This document shows, piece by piece, positions 16,674 through 25,330 of a stretch of 64,000 bases of DNA. A program made the translations under genes and the position numbers. The notes beneath the pieces are model-generated. The model did not search any database. It was not told where the DNA came from and worked only from the letters and a program-made list of their open reading frames with translations. How positions within the stretch are numbered: the first letter of the stretch is position 1; each line of letters opens with the position of its first letter. Source of the DNA: Lipingzhangella_A rawalii (lineage in GTDB: Bacteria > Actinomycetota > Actinomycetes > Streptosporangiales > Streptosporangiaceae); contig NZ_JAVLVT010000010.1 in assembly GCF_031628175.1 (NCBI RefSeq), forward strand, positions 248,001-312,000. Direction: 5' to 3'.

Positions 16674-17066
16674 TCAGGACAACAGCTGGTCCCAGGCGTA
16701 CTGGTCGTGCAGGTAGGCGCGGATCTCACTGATCCGGCCCGCGCGGAATGTGTACAGCTCCACAGCCTCAACCTCGATGGGTCCGGCGGTGGTGCGGGCG
16801 GTCAGGCGCAGGCGCGCCGCCCCACTGTCGTCGTTGGCCACAATCGGCGACACCTCCGTCAACTCGAGTGTGCCCTCCGTCTTCTCGACGATACGGCGGA
16901 AAAAATCCAGGATGGCCGAGGCGCCGCGGTGGGTGCCCGCCAGTGGGTGGCGGCCCGGTTCGTGGAACACGACGTCGTCGTCGAAAGATCGGGCCATCGT
17001 GTCCAGGTCGCCAGCGGTGAAGTGCTCGTAGAAACGGCGCAGGAGCTGCTCGTTGGGATGCGGCAC
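16674..17066 (-). CDS. SnoaL/NTF2-like protein
   Basis: The GTG at 17064-17066 is preceded by GGAGG at eight bases, giving 130 aa; a longer in-frame ATG at 17135 overlaps the upstream gene and lacks this site. The sequence has the NTF2-like cone layout: helix NEQLLRRFYEHFTAGDLDTM, then DDDVVFHEPG, helix ASAILDFFRRIVEKT, and a closing sheet (PIEVEAVELYTFRAGRI, EIRAYLHDQYAWDQLL). Such proteins are polyketide cyclases, isomerases or ligand binders. It is last in a three-gene leftward operon with a methyltransferase and a LuxR regulator. The specific substrate cannot be told. Confidence 0.8.
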   Translation of the reverse strand: MPHPNEQLLRRFYEHFTAGDLDTMARSFDDDVVFHEPGRHPLAGTHRGASAILDFFRRIVEKTEGTLELTEVSPIVANDDSGAARLRLTARTTAGPIEVEAVELYTFRAGRISEIRAYLHDQYAWDQLLS

Positions 17067-17131
17067 GGTTTCTCCCTCCGGAATGTTGCGGGTCGGCGGG
17101 GACAGGGGCGCGGTCGAGTCGCCCGGGCCCA

Positions 17132-17944
17132 TCACGCACGCCTGCCGGTGATGACGAGGTAGGTGGCGGGCAGCACCACCCGGCCATCGTCCTCGGCGTG
17201 CCGGTGGAACAGCGCTGCCAGGTCGGCGTGCAGCCCCGGCCAGCTGCCGTTGGCGGTGGTGAGTTCGCGGGCCTTGGTGACCGGCCCGAGATTGTCCGTG
17301 TAGCAGGCGATGGCCGCCTCCACCGAGGGGTGGATGATGCGCCAGCTGGCGCGTTCGAACACCGGGGTGATGCCGGTTCCCTCGAACAGTTCCCGTACCC
17401 GGTGCTCGTCGCCCCAGGCCAGCGGCGGGTCAACGAACTCTGGGTCAGGCGGCAGATAACCGGCGACGATCCTAAAGAACTCCCCGAACACGCCATCGGG
17501 TGCCCACACGCACAGGCCGATCCGGCCTCCGGGTGCCAGCACTCGGGCGATCTCCTCCGCCACAACCTCGTGCCGCGGCGCGAACATGCAACCGAACGTC
17601 GACAGCACCACGTCCGCCTCGGCGTCGCGCAGCGGCAGACTCTCCGCATCACCCTCGACCCAGTCCACGGTGACGCCGGCGGCCTCGGCACGTTGCCGCG
17701 CCACCGCCAGCATCTCGGGGGTGAGATCCACCCCGGTGACCCGGCCGCCGGCTCGGGCGGCGGGAATCGCGGCGTTTCCGGTGCCGCAGGCCACGTCCAC
17801 AACACGTTCGCCGGGGGTGATGGTGAGCTGGTGCGCCAGCTGCGCCCCGAGGTCGTACAGCCCCTCGGCGCGCATCATGGCGTCATAGTCCCCCAACGCC
17901 CACACGGTGCGGGCTGCGGTTTTCACATCGGCAAGCTCAGACAT
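17132..17944 (-). CDS. Class I SAM-dependent methyltransferase
   Basis: The ATG at 17942-17944 has AGGAGG five bases upstream. The 270-aa product carries motif I VVDVACGTGNAAIPA (about 46-60), the acidic strand-2 end GVDLTPEML, GDAESLPL, and DVVLSTFGCMF. These are typical of the UbiE/COQ5-like small-molecule group (Methyltransf_11/25). It lies between a LuxR-type regulator and a SnoaL-like gene on the same strand. The trio probably modifies one small molecule. Substrate unknown. Confidence 0.88.
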   Translation of the reverse strand: MSELADVKTAARTVWALGDYDAMMRAEGLYDLGAQLAHQLTITPGERVVDVACGTGNAAIPAARAGGRVTGVDLTPEMLAVARQRAEAAGVTVDWVEGDAESLPLRDAEADVVLSTFGCMFAPRHEVVAEEIARVLAPGGRIGLCVWAPDGVFGEFFRIVAGYLPPDPEFVDPPLAWGDEHRVRELFEGTGITPVFERASWRIIHPSVEAAIACYTDNLGPVTKARELTTANGSWPGLHADLAALFHRHAEDDGRVVLPATYLVITGRRA

Positions 17945-18105
17945 TGAAACCTCCTGCGCGGGTGCGGCAGAAACCGCGTGTTCTGCGGAAACTCTGCGGA
18001 AACACTGCAACACCGCCAGTCTCGACCGGGACGGCGCGCGGGCGCGTCGCCTGTGCATGCCAGATCAGCGCAGGCGCGGGTATGGCCCGTTCGGGCCATA
18101 GAGTG

Positions 18106-19800
18106 CTACAGCAGGCCGGCGCGTGCCGCCCGGGCGATCGCAGCGGAACGGGAGGAGCAGCCCAGGCGGGTGTAGATGTTGGCGAGGTGGCGGTGCACCG
18201 TGTGCTCGCTGACCACCAGCCGCTCGGCGATACCGCGCTCCGTGAGCCCCTCGGCGGCCAGCCGCAGCACCTCCAGCTGACGGGAGGTCAATACGCACGG
18301 CTCCAGCTGGGGCGGAGGCCCGGCGGACTCCTGCGGCTGCACTGTCGCCGGGGTGTGGCCCAGTTCGGCCAGGGCCGTGTGGGCGCGGCGCCGCTCGGCC
18401 GCGGCCAACTCGCTCTGGCCGGCCGCGGCCAGCGTCGCGGCCAGCTCCAGGCGGGCGTTGGCCGCCTCCAGGGGAGCGCCGGCGCGTTCGAACGCGGCCA
18501 CAGCGTCGGCGAAATGCCGCGCTGCCGAGACGGCGGCGGCCTCGGGAGCGCTGGTGTGGATGCCGGGCTCGGAACCAGTGTCCGAGCCGGTGTCGGCCGC
18601 GGCCAGCCGGGCCGCGCACAGGTGCATTGTGCCCAGTAGGGAGCTGGTGGCCACCACTCCCGCGATCGTCCGTAGCTGGGTGGCATGCTCCGCCGCAGCC
18701 GTCAGCTCCCCCCGGGCGAGATGCCCACGCACCGCCACCTCCAGGGCCTGTGCGCGGCGGGGAGTGTCCGGGGGCTGCTGGCGCAGGGCGCGCTGCGCCA
18801 GTTCCACCGCGCCGTCGGCATCCCCGGCATCCAGGCACAATGCTGCCAGGCCGGCCTGGGCACGCCACCTCTCCCCCGCCCGCTCGAACAGTTCTCTGGC
18901 CTGCCCCGTGCGGCCCTGCCGGAGTCGTAGGTCCCCCAGCCGGGCCAGCGCGTCGCGGTACCACTCCTCGGGCCCGCGCTCCAGCTCGTGCAGCGCCGCG
19001 GTCAGCTCCTGTTCGGCCTCGGGCCAGTGTCCCTGCCGCGCCAGGACGGCCCCCGAATGGGAGCGGCAGGTGCCCACCACGAAACGTGCGCCCACCCGGC
19101 GGCTGAACGCGAGGATCTCGCCGCACCACTGGGCCGCGCGTTCGTCGTCGTGCAGCTCCTCGCACGCCGACAGCAGCAGGCAGCAGGACCAGGTGGCCGG
19201 GGCGAGCTGTTCGTACTCCCCGGCGAGGGCGGCCGTGGTGGCCTCGTCCAGACAGCGCAGCCCCGCGGCCGGGTCGCCCACGTCGAGATACACCATCCCC
19301 TCGGTGGCGACAGCGAACATTTCGAGGGCAACCGCGCCCTCGGCGCGGCCCAGCCGCTGGGCCCACTCGACGAGCCGGCGGGCCGTGTCGGGGTCGCCCG
19401 AGTCCAGGGCCATCTGCGCGTCGAACACCGCCTGCCAGCCGTGCTCCGGACACTCGGGGAGGCCGTCCAGGATCCGGCGGGCACGGGAGAACCACCCCTC
19501 GGCCAGGGCTGGGGCCGCGCGGTACCAGAGGTAGTCGTCGCCGATCCACTGCGCCATCCGCGCGGCGCCGCGCTCGTCCCCGGCGGCCTGGTAGGCACGG
19601 TAGGCGCGCCTGCGCGCCGCGGCACAGTCCTCGATGGCGCCGCCCCACCAGTGGGTCCAGCTCAGGCCCTCCAGCGCGGCGGGATGCTCCGTGTGTTCCA
19701 GCACCGCCTCGAAGTGGGATCGCGCCTGCTCCCAGGCGCCGCGGGTGAGCGCGCGGTCGCCCGCCGCGAGTTCCTGGGCGACGGGGTCCGGCTCGGCCAT
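18106..19800 (-). CDS. LuxR-type transcriptional regulator with TPR-like repeats
   Basis: The 564-aa protein has no NB-ARC ATPase domain. Its first ~480 residues are Ala/Arg-rich helical repeats (ALTRGAWEQARSHFEAVLEH, AYRAYQAAGDERGAARMAQW) of the tetratricopeptide type. The last ~65 residues are a LuxR helix-turn-helix (LTSRQLEVLRLAAEGLTERG, then AERLVVSEHTVHRHLANIY). It begins at ATG 19800 and is followed by the methyltransferase about 160 bases downstream on the same strand, so it is the likely activator of that operon. The TPR region may sense a partner protein or ligand. Confidence 0.88.
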   Translation of the reverse strand: MAEPDPVAQELAAGDRALTRGAWEQARSHFEAVLEHTEHPAALEGLSWTHWWGGAIEDCAAARRRAYRAYQAAGDERGAARMAQWIGDDYLWYRAAPALAEGWFSRARRILDGLPECPEHGWQAVFDAQMALDSGDPDTARRLVEWAQRLGRAEGAVALEMFAVATEGMVYLDVGDPAAGLRCLDEATTAALAGEYEQLAPATWSCCLLLSACEELHDDERAAQWCGEILAFSRRVGARFVVGTCRSHSGAVLARQGHWPEAEQELTAALHELERGPEEWYRDALARLGDLRLRQGRTGQARELFERAGERWRAQAGLAALCLDAGDADGAVELAQRALRQQPPDTPRRAQALEVAVRGHLARGELTAAAEHATQLRTIAGVVATSSLLGTMHLCAARLAAADTGSDTGSEPGIHTSAPEAAAVSAARHFADAVAAFERAGAPLEAANARLELAATLAAAGQSELAAAERRRAHTALAELGHTPATVQPQESAGPPPQLEPCVLTSRQLEVLRLAAEGLTERGIAERLVVSEHTVHRHLANIYTRLGCSSRSAAIARAARAGLL

Positions 19801-20532
19801 GCCCGCATCCTAAGCCGGACGGGGCCGCGCACGGGCCGACACAGCCTGGCGGGCAGGCAGGCGGGGTGCGTGTGGGGATGTTTCGAGTGGGGGTGGCTGC
19901 GCGGCGGCACCTTCGGGTTTCTCGATCCGGAGGGTTGGCTGCGGCGGGGGCTTTCCGGCGCGGCGGCGCGTGGGGTATACAAGTGGTGGAGGGGTGGCCC
20001 AGGCCCTCCTGTTCGCGCCGGCGTCGCACCCCTGACCCCGGTGGCCGGCGCGTTCCACAGCATTCCTCGCGGTCCTCGCGGTATTCGGGTTTCTCGCCAG
20101 CTGCGGCGCCGGTCGCCGATGCCGGCTTGGCCGCCGCCGGGGCCGCTGGCACGCGAACGCGTCGGGGTGGCCGCGAGGCTGCGGCCGCCCCGACACGCGG
20201 TGTGGCGACTTCCTACGGGCACCTACCCGCCGCGCCGTCCCCCTAACCGGAAGCCGCGACGAAGGCCGACGAGCACGCCCGAGGCCGGGTCCGGCCGGGC
20301 GGGAGCCGCACCGTCCCCAGGTCCCGGTCGCGGGCGGCGGCACACCAGTTTCACCACCCGCGACCGGGAATAACCCAGACAGAGGCGTGGAGCCGATGAC
20401 CGCGGGGCGGTGCGGCGGGACACGACGAGACGAGACGAAACGAAACACTGCGCCGCGGGCTGCCGGGGTGGCGCCTGCCGGGCAGGTGTGTGCGTGGGCA
20501 CGGCTGGGTAGCGTCCCGGATTGGGGGTGACC
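19801..20532. other. 732-bp intergenic region between divergent genes
   Basis: This region holds the promoters of the LuxR gene (leftward) and the isomerase-like gene (rightward). A short A-rich direct repeat (GAGACGAGACGAAACGAAAC, near 20427) is the only local structure noticed. Long frames here have Arg/Pro/Gly composition typical of non-coding high-GC DNA. Confidence 0.4.
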
Positions 20533-21099
20533 ATGGCGGAGGTGCTGGACCTACACGCCAGTGCGCTGGCGGAATTCGACGTGCGGGTACGCGCGATCGA
20601 GCCGGACCAGTGGCACGCGCCCACGCCCTGCCGGGAATGGGACGTCAGCGATTTGGTGGGGCACCTGGTGGCAGAACAGCGGTGGGTGCCCTACCTCCTG
20701 GACGGGGCCACGATCCCGGAGGCCGAGGCGGCGCTGGCCACGGAACCCCCCTTCGCTGACCTGCTCACCGCCTGGCAGGTGTCCGCGGGCGCGGCCCGCA
20801 CCTCGTGGCTGACCACCGAGGTGCTGGACCGGACGGTGCACCTGTCCTACGGCGAGACGTCGGCACGGCACTACCTGTGGGAGATGACCGCGGACCTGAC
20901 CGTGCACGCCTGGGACCTGGCCCGCGGTATCGAGGTGGACGAGGATCTGGACCCGGAGCTGGTGGAGGCCGTGCTGGAATGGTCGCTGCCCCGGGTGGAG
21001 GACCTCGCTGCCAGTGGCCTGTTCGACCCGCCGATTCCGGTGTCGGCGGACGCGGACGCCCAGGTGCGCTTGTTGGCGCTGTACGGACGCAAGGTGTAG
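20533..21099 (+). CDS. TIGR03086-type metal-binding protein (mycothiol-dependent isomerase-like)
   Basis: I chose the ATG at 20533, which has GGGGG five bases upstream; the TTG at 20521 is less likely. The 188-aa protein has the N-terminal four-helix DinB/MDMPI fold: DQWHAPTPCREWDVSDLVGH with the first His of the metal site, HYLWEMTADLTVHAWDLARG with the second, and a C-terminal helix pair. Family members bind a divalent metal and use mycothiol or related thiols; most are uncharacterised. It stands alone. Substrate unknown. Confidence 0.85.
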   Translation: MAEVLDLHASALAEFDVRVRAIEPDQWHAPTPCREWDVSDLVGHLVAEQRWVPYLLDGATIPEAEAALATEPPFADLLTAWQVSAGAARTSWLTTEVLDRTVHLSYGETSARHYLWEMTADLTVHAWDLARGIEVDEDLDPELVEAVLEWSLPRVEDLAASGLFDPPIPVSADADAQVRLLALYGRKV

Positions 21100-21147
21100 C
21101 CGGCGGTGCCCCGCGGTCGGGTCGTCGGGGCTGCCCGCGCGGGGCGT

Positions 21148-21651
21148 CTATGCGCTGCGTCGGGCCACGCGCAGCTTGAGGAGAAAGTAGGCGGGGATAC
21201 CCGACACTGCGCTGACCACCAGCACATAGCCGATGAACAGGTCGAGCAGGTTCACGGTGAAATAGGTCGGCAGGACCAGGAGCCCGCCCCAGCAGGTGAC
21301 CAGTGCCGCGATGGTCCACGGCCGCCGCGCCCCCAGGTAACGTAACGCGTATGCGTATAAGCTCATGGTGACAGCAACGATGGTGACCATGACCGCGCCG
21401 TAGAACAGGGCCCAGTCGTAGGCGACCCGCCCGGTGTCGATCCCGGAGAGGACGGAGAACAGCACCCCCAGAAGCCCGAAGAACACCGTGGTGATGGTGA
21501 CCGCAACCACAGTGGTGGCGCCCAGCCCCGCCAGCAGCGGCGCGAACTGCTGGATCCGCCGACGCCGGGCGCTGGCGTGCGCCTCGGGCGGCGGCACCAG
21601 CGGCGGCGTGGGATACGTCCGCCACTGGTCCGGGCTGTGCTGGCGCGTCAT
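21148..21651 (-). CDS. Polytopic membrane protein, unknown family
   Basis: The ATG at 21649-21651 follows AAGGAG, giving 167 aa. After a basic N-terminus there are about four membrane helices: LLAGLGATTVVAVTITTVFF to LLGVLFSVL, ALFYGAVMVTIVAVTM, ALVTCWGGLLVLPTYF and LDLFIGYVLVVSAVSGIPAY. No signature residues or known domain. It converges with the isomerase-like gene; their ends are 48 bases apart. Confidence 0.7.
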   Translation of the reverse strand: MTRQHSPDQWRTYPTPPLVPPPEAHASARRRRIQQFAPLLAGLGATTVVAVTITTVFFGLLGVLFSVLSGIDTGRVAYDWALFYGAVMVTIVAVTMSLYAYALRYLGARRPWTIAALVTCWGGLLVLPTYFTVNLLDLFIGYVLVVSAVSGIPAYFLLKLRVARRSA

Positions 21652-22492
21652 CTCACTCCTTGGAAACATCCGGGACATCCGGTTGGACGCCGCCTCGTCA
21701 TTGCTCGTTGCCGCTCCACACCACACTGCGGGATGGCCCACACGCACCCCCCACCCGGGGTCCACATCCGTTCCGCCCGGGCTGGCGCCCCGCGGCCACC
21801 CTGCGGTTGGCTGGAAATCGGGGGTCCCCAACGCGGGTCTCGCCCCGGGGCACAGTTGTGCCTGGGTGTGCGGAGCCCGGTCGGACGGGCATCCTCGGGC
21901 CGGGGTGGCGGCGCTCTCCGGTGGGGCGTGGGGGTGGCCGCTGCGGGGTGCGGCGCAGGCGTTCTGGATTCCTCAAACCCGCCATGCCTCGCCGGGCCGC
22001 ACTAGAACTCGCTGCGCCCAGCCCCCGTCGACATTAGGGCAGAATCCGCCCTGACCTGGGCGTTTCTCCGGCGCGGAATCGCTCACGCCGGACTGTTGCC
22101 GGTTTCACGCCAAGCGGTGTCCCACCCCGGAACAGTCGCCGATTGGTCGCAAAACGTGATCAACACCACCGCCGCCTCTACGGCACCGGCACCCCACAGT
22201 GGCGGCGCGGATGGGCGGAGTTGGGGCGGCTATGGCATCTGGGGAACGCCCCTCAGGCGATGGGAGCCAGCTAACGCCGATGAGGGTGCGAAAAGGCCGA
22301 TGGGGGCGACATTACGGGGAGGTGTTCGGGTGGCTGCTGGCCGAAGCCGGCCACCGCCCAGGGCCGCCGGCCCTGGCCCGGCCGGGTCTGGGGCCGTAAG
22401 CTAGCTGCAAAAGTGGCCCGGGTAGGCCGCTGATGGGGCCTCCTCTCGGGCGGGCGCGTCGCCCGCAGCGTCGGGACCACACGAGGTACCCC
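21652..22492. other. 840-bp intergenic region
   Basis: It separates two divergent membrane-protein genes and must hold both promoters. I see no supported gene, RNA or repeat in it. The GAGG before ATG 22493 is the ribosome binding site of the DUF2306 gene. Confidence 0.4.
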
Positions 22493-23218
22493 ATGCAGGA
22501 TTCAGCCACCGGTGCGCCGCACCCCACCGAGCGCCGCCGGCCCCGCACCCGGATACTACTCCTCGCCCTGTGCCTGGCCGTTGCCGCATTCTCCATCGTG
22601 GCCTACCTCCAACTGGACCCGGCACAGTCCCGAGTCGACATCCGCAGCGGGGTCCCGCTGCACTATCCGGTGCTGGTTGCGCACATACTGACCTCGGTGA
22701 TCGCCCTGGTGCTGGGGCCGCTCCAATTCTGGCCCGAGCTGCGCCGCCGCGGCCACCACCGCCTGATCGGGCGCGTGTACCTGTTCGCAGGCGTGTTTCC
22801 CGGGGCGCTGACCGGTCTGGTCGCCGCGGTACTGAGCACCTACGGCCCCACCGCACAGGTCGGATTCCTGCTGCTGTCGCTGCTGTGGCTGGGCACGGCA
22901 ATCGGGGGGTACCGGGCGGTGCTCCGCGGACACTACGCCGAGCACCGGGACTGGATGATCCGGCAGTTCGCCCTCACCCTCGCGGCCGTGACCCTACGGC
23001 TTTGGCTGCCACTGCTGTTGCTCGTGTTCCTGCCCACACTCCACACCACCTACGACGGAGATGGCGCCGCCTACTTCCGGGAGGTGTACCAGGTGGTGCC
23101 CTGGCTATGCTGGGTACCGAACCTCATCGTCGCAGAATGGTACGTGCAGCGCCGGCGGGCTACCGCTGCGCCCCGCACCGACACCCGAACGATTCCGGAC
23201 CCGCGCCCCGAACAATGA
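22493..23218 (+). CDS. DUF2306 membrane protein
   Basis: The 241-aa product begins at ATG 22493 with GAGG eight bases before. It has seven or so membrane helices: LLLALCLAVAAFSIVAYLQL, LVAHILTSVIALVLGPLQFW, the middle GVFPGALTGLVAAVLS and VGFLLLSLLWLGTAIGGYRA, and two later ones. The DUF2306 hallmarks are visible: HRLIGRVYL after the second helix, and HRDWMIRQFALTLAAVTLRL with its conserved His/Arg. Function of the family is unknown. It stands alone, 143 bases before the solute-binding-like gene. Confidence 0.85.
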   Translation: MQDSATGAPHPTERRRPRTRILLLALCLAVAAFSIVAYLQLDPAQSRVDIRSGVPLHYPVLVAHILTSVIALVLGPLQFWPELRRRGHHRLIGRVYLFAGVFPGALTGLVAAVLSTYGPTAQVGFLLLSLLWLGTAIGGYRAVLRGHYAEHRDWMIRQFALTLAAVTLRLWLPLLLLVFLPTLHTTYDGDGAAYFREVYQVVPWLCWVPNLIVAEWYVQRRRATAAPRTDTRTIPDPRPEQ

Positions 23219-23361
23219 CCTCCCGGAACGATTCGCTCGGGAAATACGCGCCACACGTCGTGCGGCAGCCGGAGGGACCCGAGCCGGGGCGTGCACGGCC
23301 GTTCTCCCGCCCGTTGCCATAATGCGCGGAGCAGCCTCCCCCGATGCGCGAAAGGAGCATT

Positions 23362-24849
23362 GTGACCGGCCCTCCGCCGCCCGGAACGGAAAATCTGCCA
23401 CCGGATCCCCCCACCCACAACGACGCGCCCCCAGAAGCGGTCCCCTCCCCCACCACCGCGCCCCGGAAGCGGCGCGGCCCCGGCAAACGTGGACTTGGCA
23501 TCGCCGCCGGAACCCTGGCCGTACTGGTGGGTGCCGCCGGTGTGATCTGGTACCAGCTGGACCAGCCCACCGGTGCGGAGCCGCTCCGTCTCGGCTACCT
23601 GTACGACCCCTCCAATCCCCCCACCCCGCACTATTCCGACCGCGACGACCACGACTCGGAGAACCCCCACGAACGTCGGATCACCGCCGTCGAGGAGGCG
23701 CGCCAGGACATCAACGCCGCCGGGGGTGTAACCGGCCGCAGACTGATGCCCACCGCGCAGGAAGCCGGCCCCAGAGACGCCTTCGCTACCGACCCCAGCG
23801 CTTCGGAGGCCCGAGCACTCCTCAACCAGGAGTTTCCCGTGCAAGCCGTAGTCGATCCGGACGTGAACCTGCACGGCACCAACCAGGCCAGAATCACCAG
23901 CTCCGATGTGGCCGTGTGCCACGGCTCAGCATCCGGCGCCCCCGACACCGACCCCGGCCCCGCGGGTCCGGACACCCACCTGGTCGACTACACCTTCCAG
24001 ACCGTTCCACGCTCATTCAATGAACCGTACGGAACCCTGCTGGCCGAGGAAATTCGCACCGACGGCCACGCCACCGTCGCCATCGCCTACGACTCCGCGC
24101 GACCAACGGCGTCGAATGACAGGGGCCTGCCACAGCGGGGCACCGAGCCAGAGCAGACCGAGGACCACACGGAGCGAGACACCGACGAGGACACCGACGA
24201 GTACGAGTCCCCGGAGCAGACCTGGGCCGAGGAACTGGTAGCCGAACTCGACGGAACCGACGTGGACGTGGTACTGGAAGAGGACTTCGATCCGGACGCC
24301 CCAACGGACTACAGCTCGGTGATGCAGGACCTCGCCGATGCCGACGCCGACGCCACCGTCATCCTGGACACCACACCGTCCGGCGAGGTGCTGTGGGAGC
24401 TGTGGGCGGCGGGAGTGTCCGCGACGGACACCTACACACTCGGCAGCACCACGGTCTCCCCTCCCGACGACGAATCCCCCGAAGATGGGGCCGGCCTCAC
24501 CCAGGTAAACACTCCCCCGGAAGACACCGACGACCACGCCGGCCCACACTACGACTGTGTGATCACCCTCGCCCTGGCCGCCGAGTCCGCGGGCAGCACC
24601 CGCGCCGAGGACTTCGTTTCCGAAATGAGCGAGGTGACCGGCGACGGAACCGAATGCCGTTCCTACGCCGAGTGTCACGAGCTCCTCAGCGCGGGTGAGG
24701 AGATCTCGTATTGGGGCGAGTCCGGCCCAATCGCATTCACCGAGGAGGGGTTCGTGGGGATCCACCCCTTCGAGATCAGCACACTCGACGAGGACGGGCG
24801 CACCGACAGCGTCCGGGTCGAAACCGTCGACGTCCGCGAGTCCACATAG
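23362..24849 (+). CDS. Anchored type-1 periplasmic-binding-fold (LivJ-like) protein
   Basis: GTG 23362 has AAGGAG closely upstream; the ATG at 23344 would lack one. The 495-aa product has a Pro-rich, basic N-terminus and one membrane helix at about 44-62 (LGIAAGTLAVLVGAAGVIWY). The large outer domain starts with LRLGYLYDPSNPP and includes EEARQDINAAGGVTGRRL, the first-lobe strand-helix pattern of branched-chain amino acid receptors. It is very acidic, with a D/E-rich insert near 270-300. No transporter genes are adjacent, so it may be a stand-alone sensor. It converges on the TcpE-ParA gene. Confidence 0.75.
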   Translation: MTGPPPPGTENLPPDPPTHNDAPPEAVPSPTTAPRKRRGPGKRGLGIAAGTLAVLVGAAGVIWYQLDQPTGAEPLRLGYLYDPSNPPTPHYSDRDDHDSENPHERRITAVEEARQDINAAGGVTGRRLMPTAQEAGPRDAFATDPSASEARALLNQEFPVQAVVDPDVNLHGTNQARITSSDVAVCHGSASGAPDTDPGPAGPDTHLVDYTFQTVPRSFNEPYGTLLAEEIRTDGHATVAIAYDSARPTASNDRGLPQRGTEPEQTEDHTERDTDEDTDEYESPEQTWAEELVAELDGTDVDVVLEEDFDPDAPTDYSSVMQDLADADADATVILDTTPSGEVLWELWAAGVSATDTYTLGSTTVSPPDDESPEDGAGLTQVNTPPEDTDDHAGPHYDCVITLALAAESAGSTRAEDFVSEMSEVTGDGTECRSYAECHELLSAGEEISYWGESGPIAFTEEGFVGIHPFEISTLDEDGRTDSVRVETVDVREST

Positions 24850-25330
24850 TCCGTGCCGCACCCGGCGGGAGCGATCCCGCACGACGGCCAACGGGCGTGG
24901 GGGCGGCAGCCGTAAGGGATGCCCCCGCGATAGGGGACCGATCCCCCGCACCACGGCCAACGAGCGTGGGGGGCGGTGCGGCTGGTGGGCGCATCCCCCG
25001 TGCAGGGTGGTACAGAAGGTTTTCCCCGCTCCGGTCAATGATGGCCCCGGGGCTATGAGGTGCGGGCCGGGTTTCTGATGGACCGCAGGGATGTACACAG
25101 CGGCCCCCTGCACCCCCTCCGTTGGCCGTCATGCGGGGGAGCGCCCCGGAAACAGGACACTACCGGTGACCACCGCGACGCCGCCGGCGGCCGACACGGC
25201 GCGCGCCCCTAACCAAGCACCGGAACCACACCCCCGGGGAAGGGCAGGGATTGTGGCCCCGGCAAGCACCAACCCGCACACGCCGACTCGGTCGCCGGCG
25301 GCGTCGGACGCGGGGCGCCCTCCGCGCGGC
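24850..25330. other. Intergenic region between converging genes, with a ~38-bp direct repeat
   Basis: Two similar stretches, at about 24871-24909 and 24938-24980, share ACGGCCAACG then GCGTGGGGGGCGG. Both lie directly after the LivJ-like gene. No frame here is convincing. The repeats may act as part of a bidirectional terminator, but I see no clean stem followed by a T run. Confidence 0.45.
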
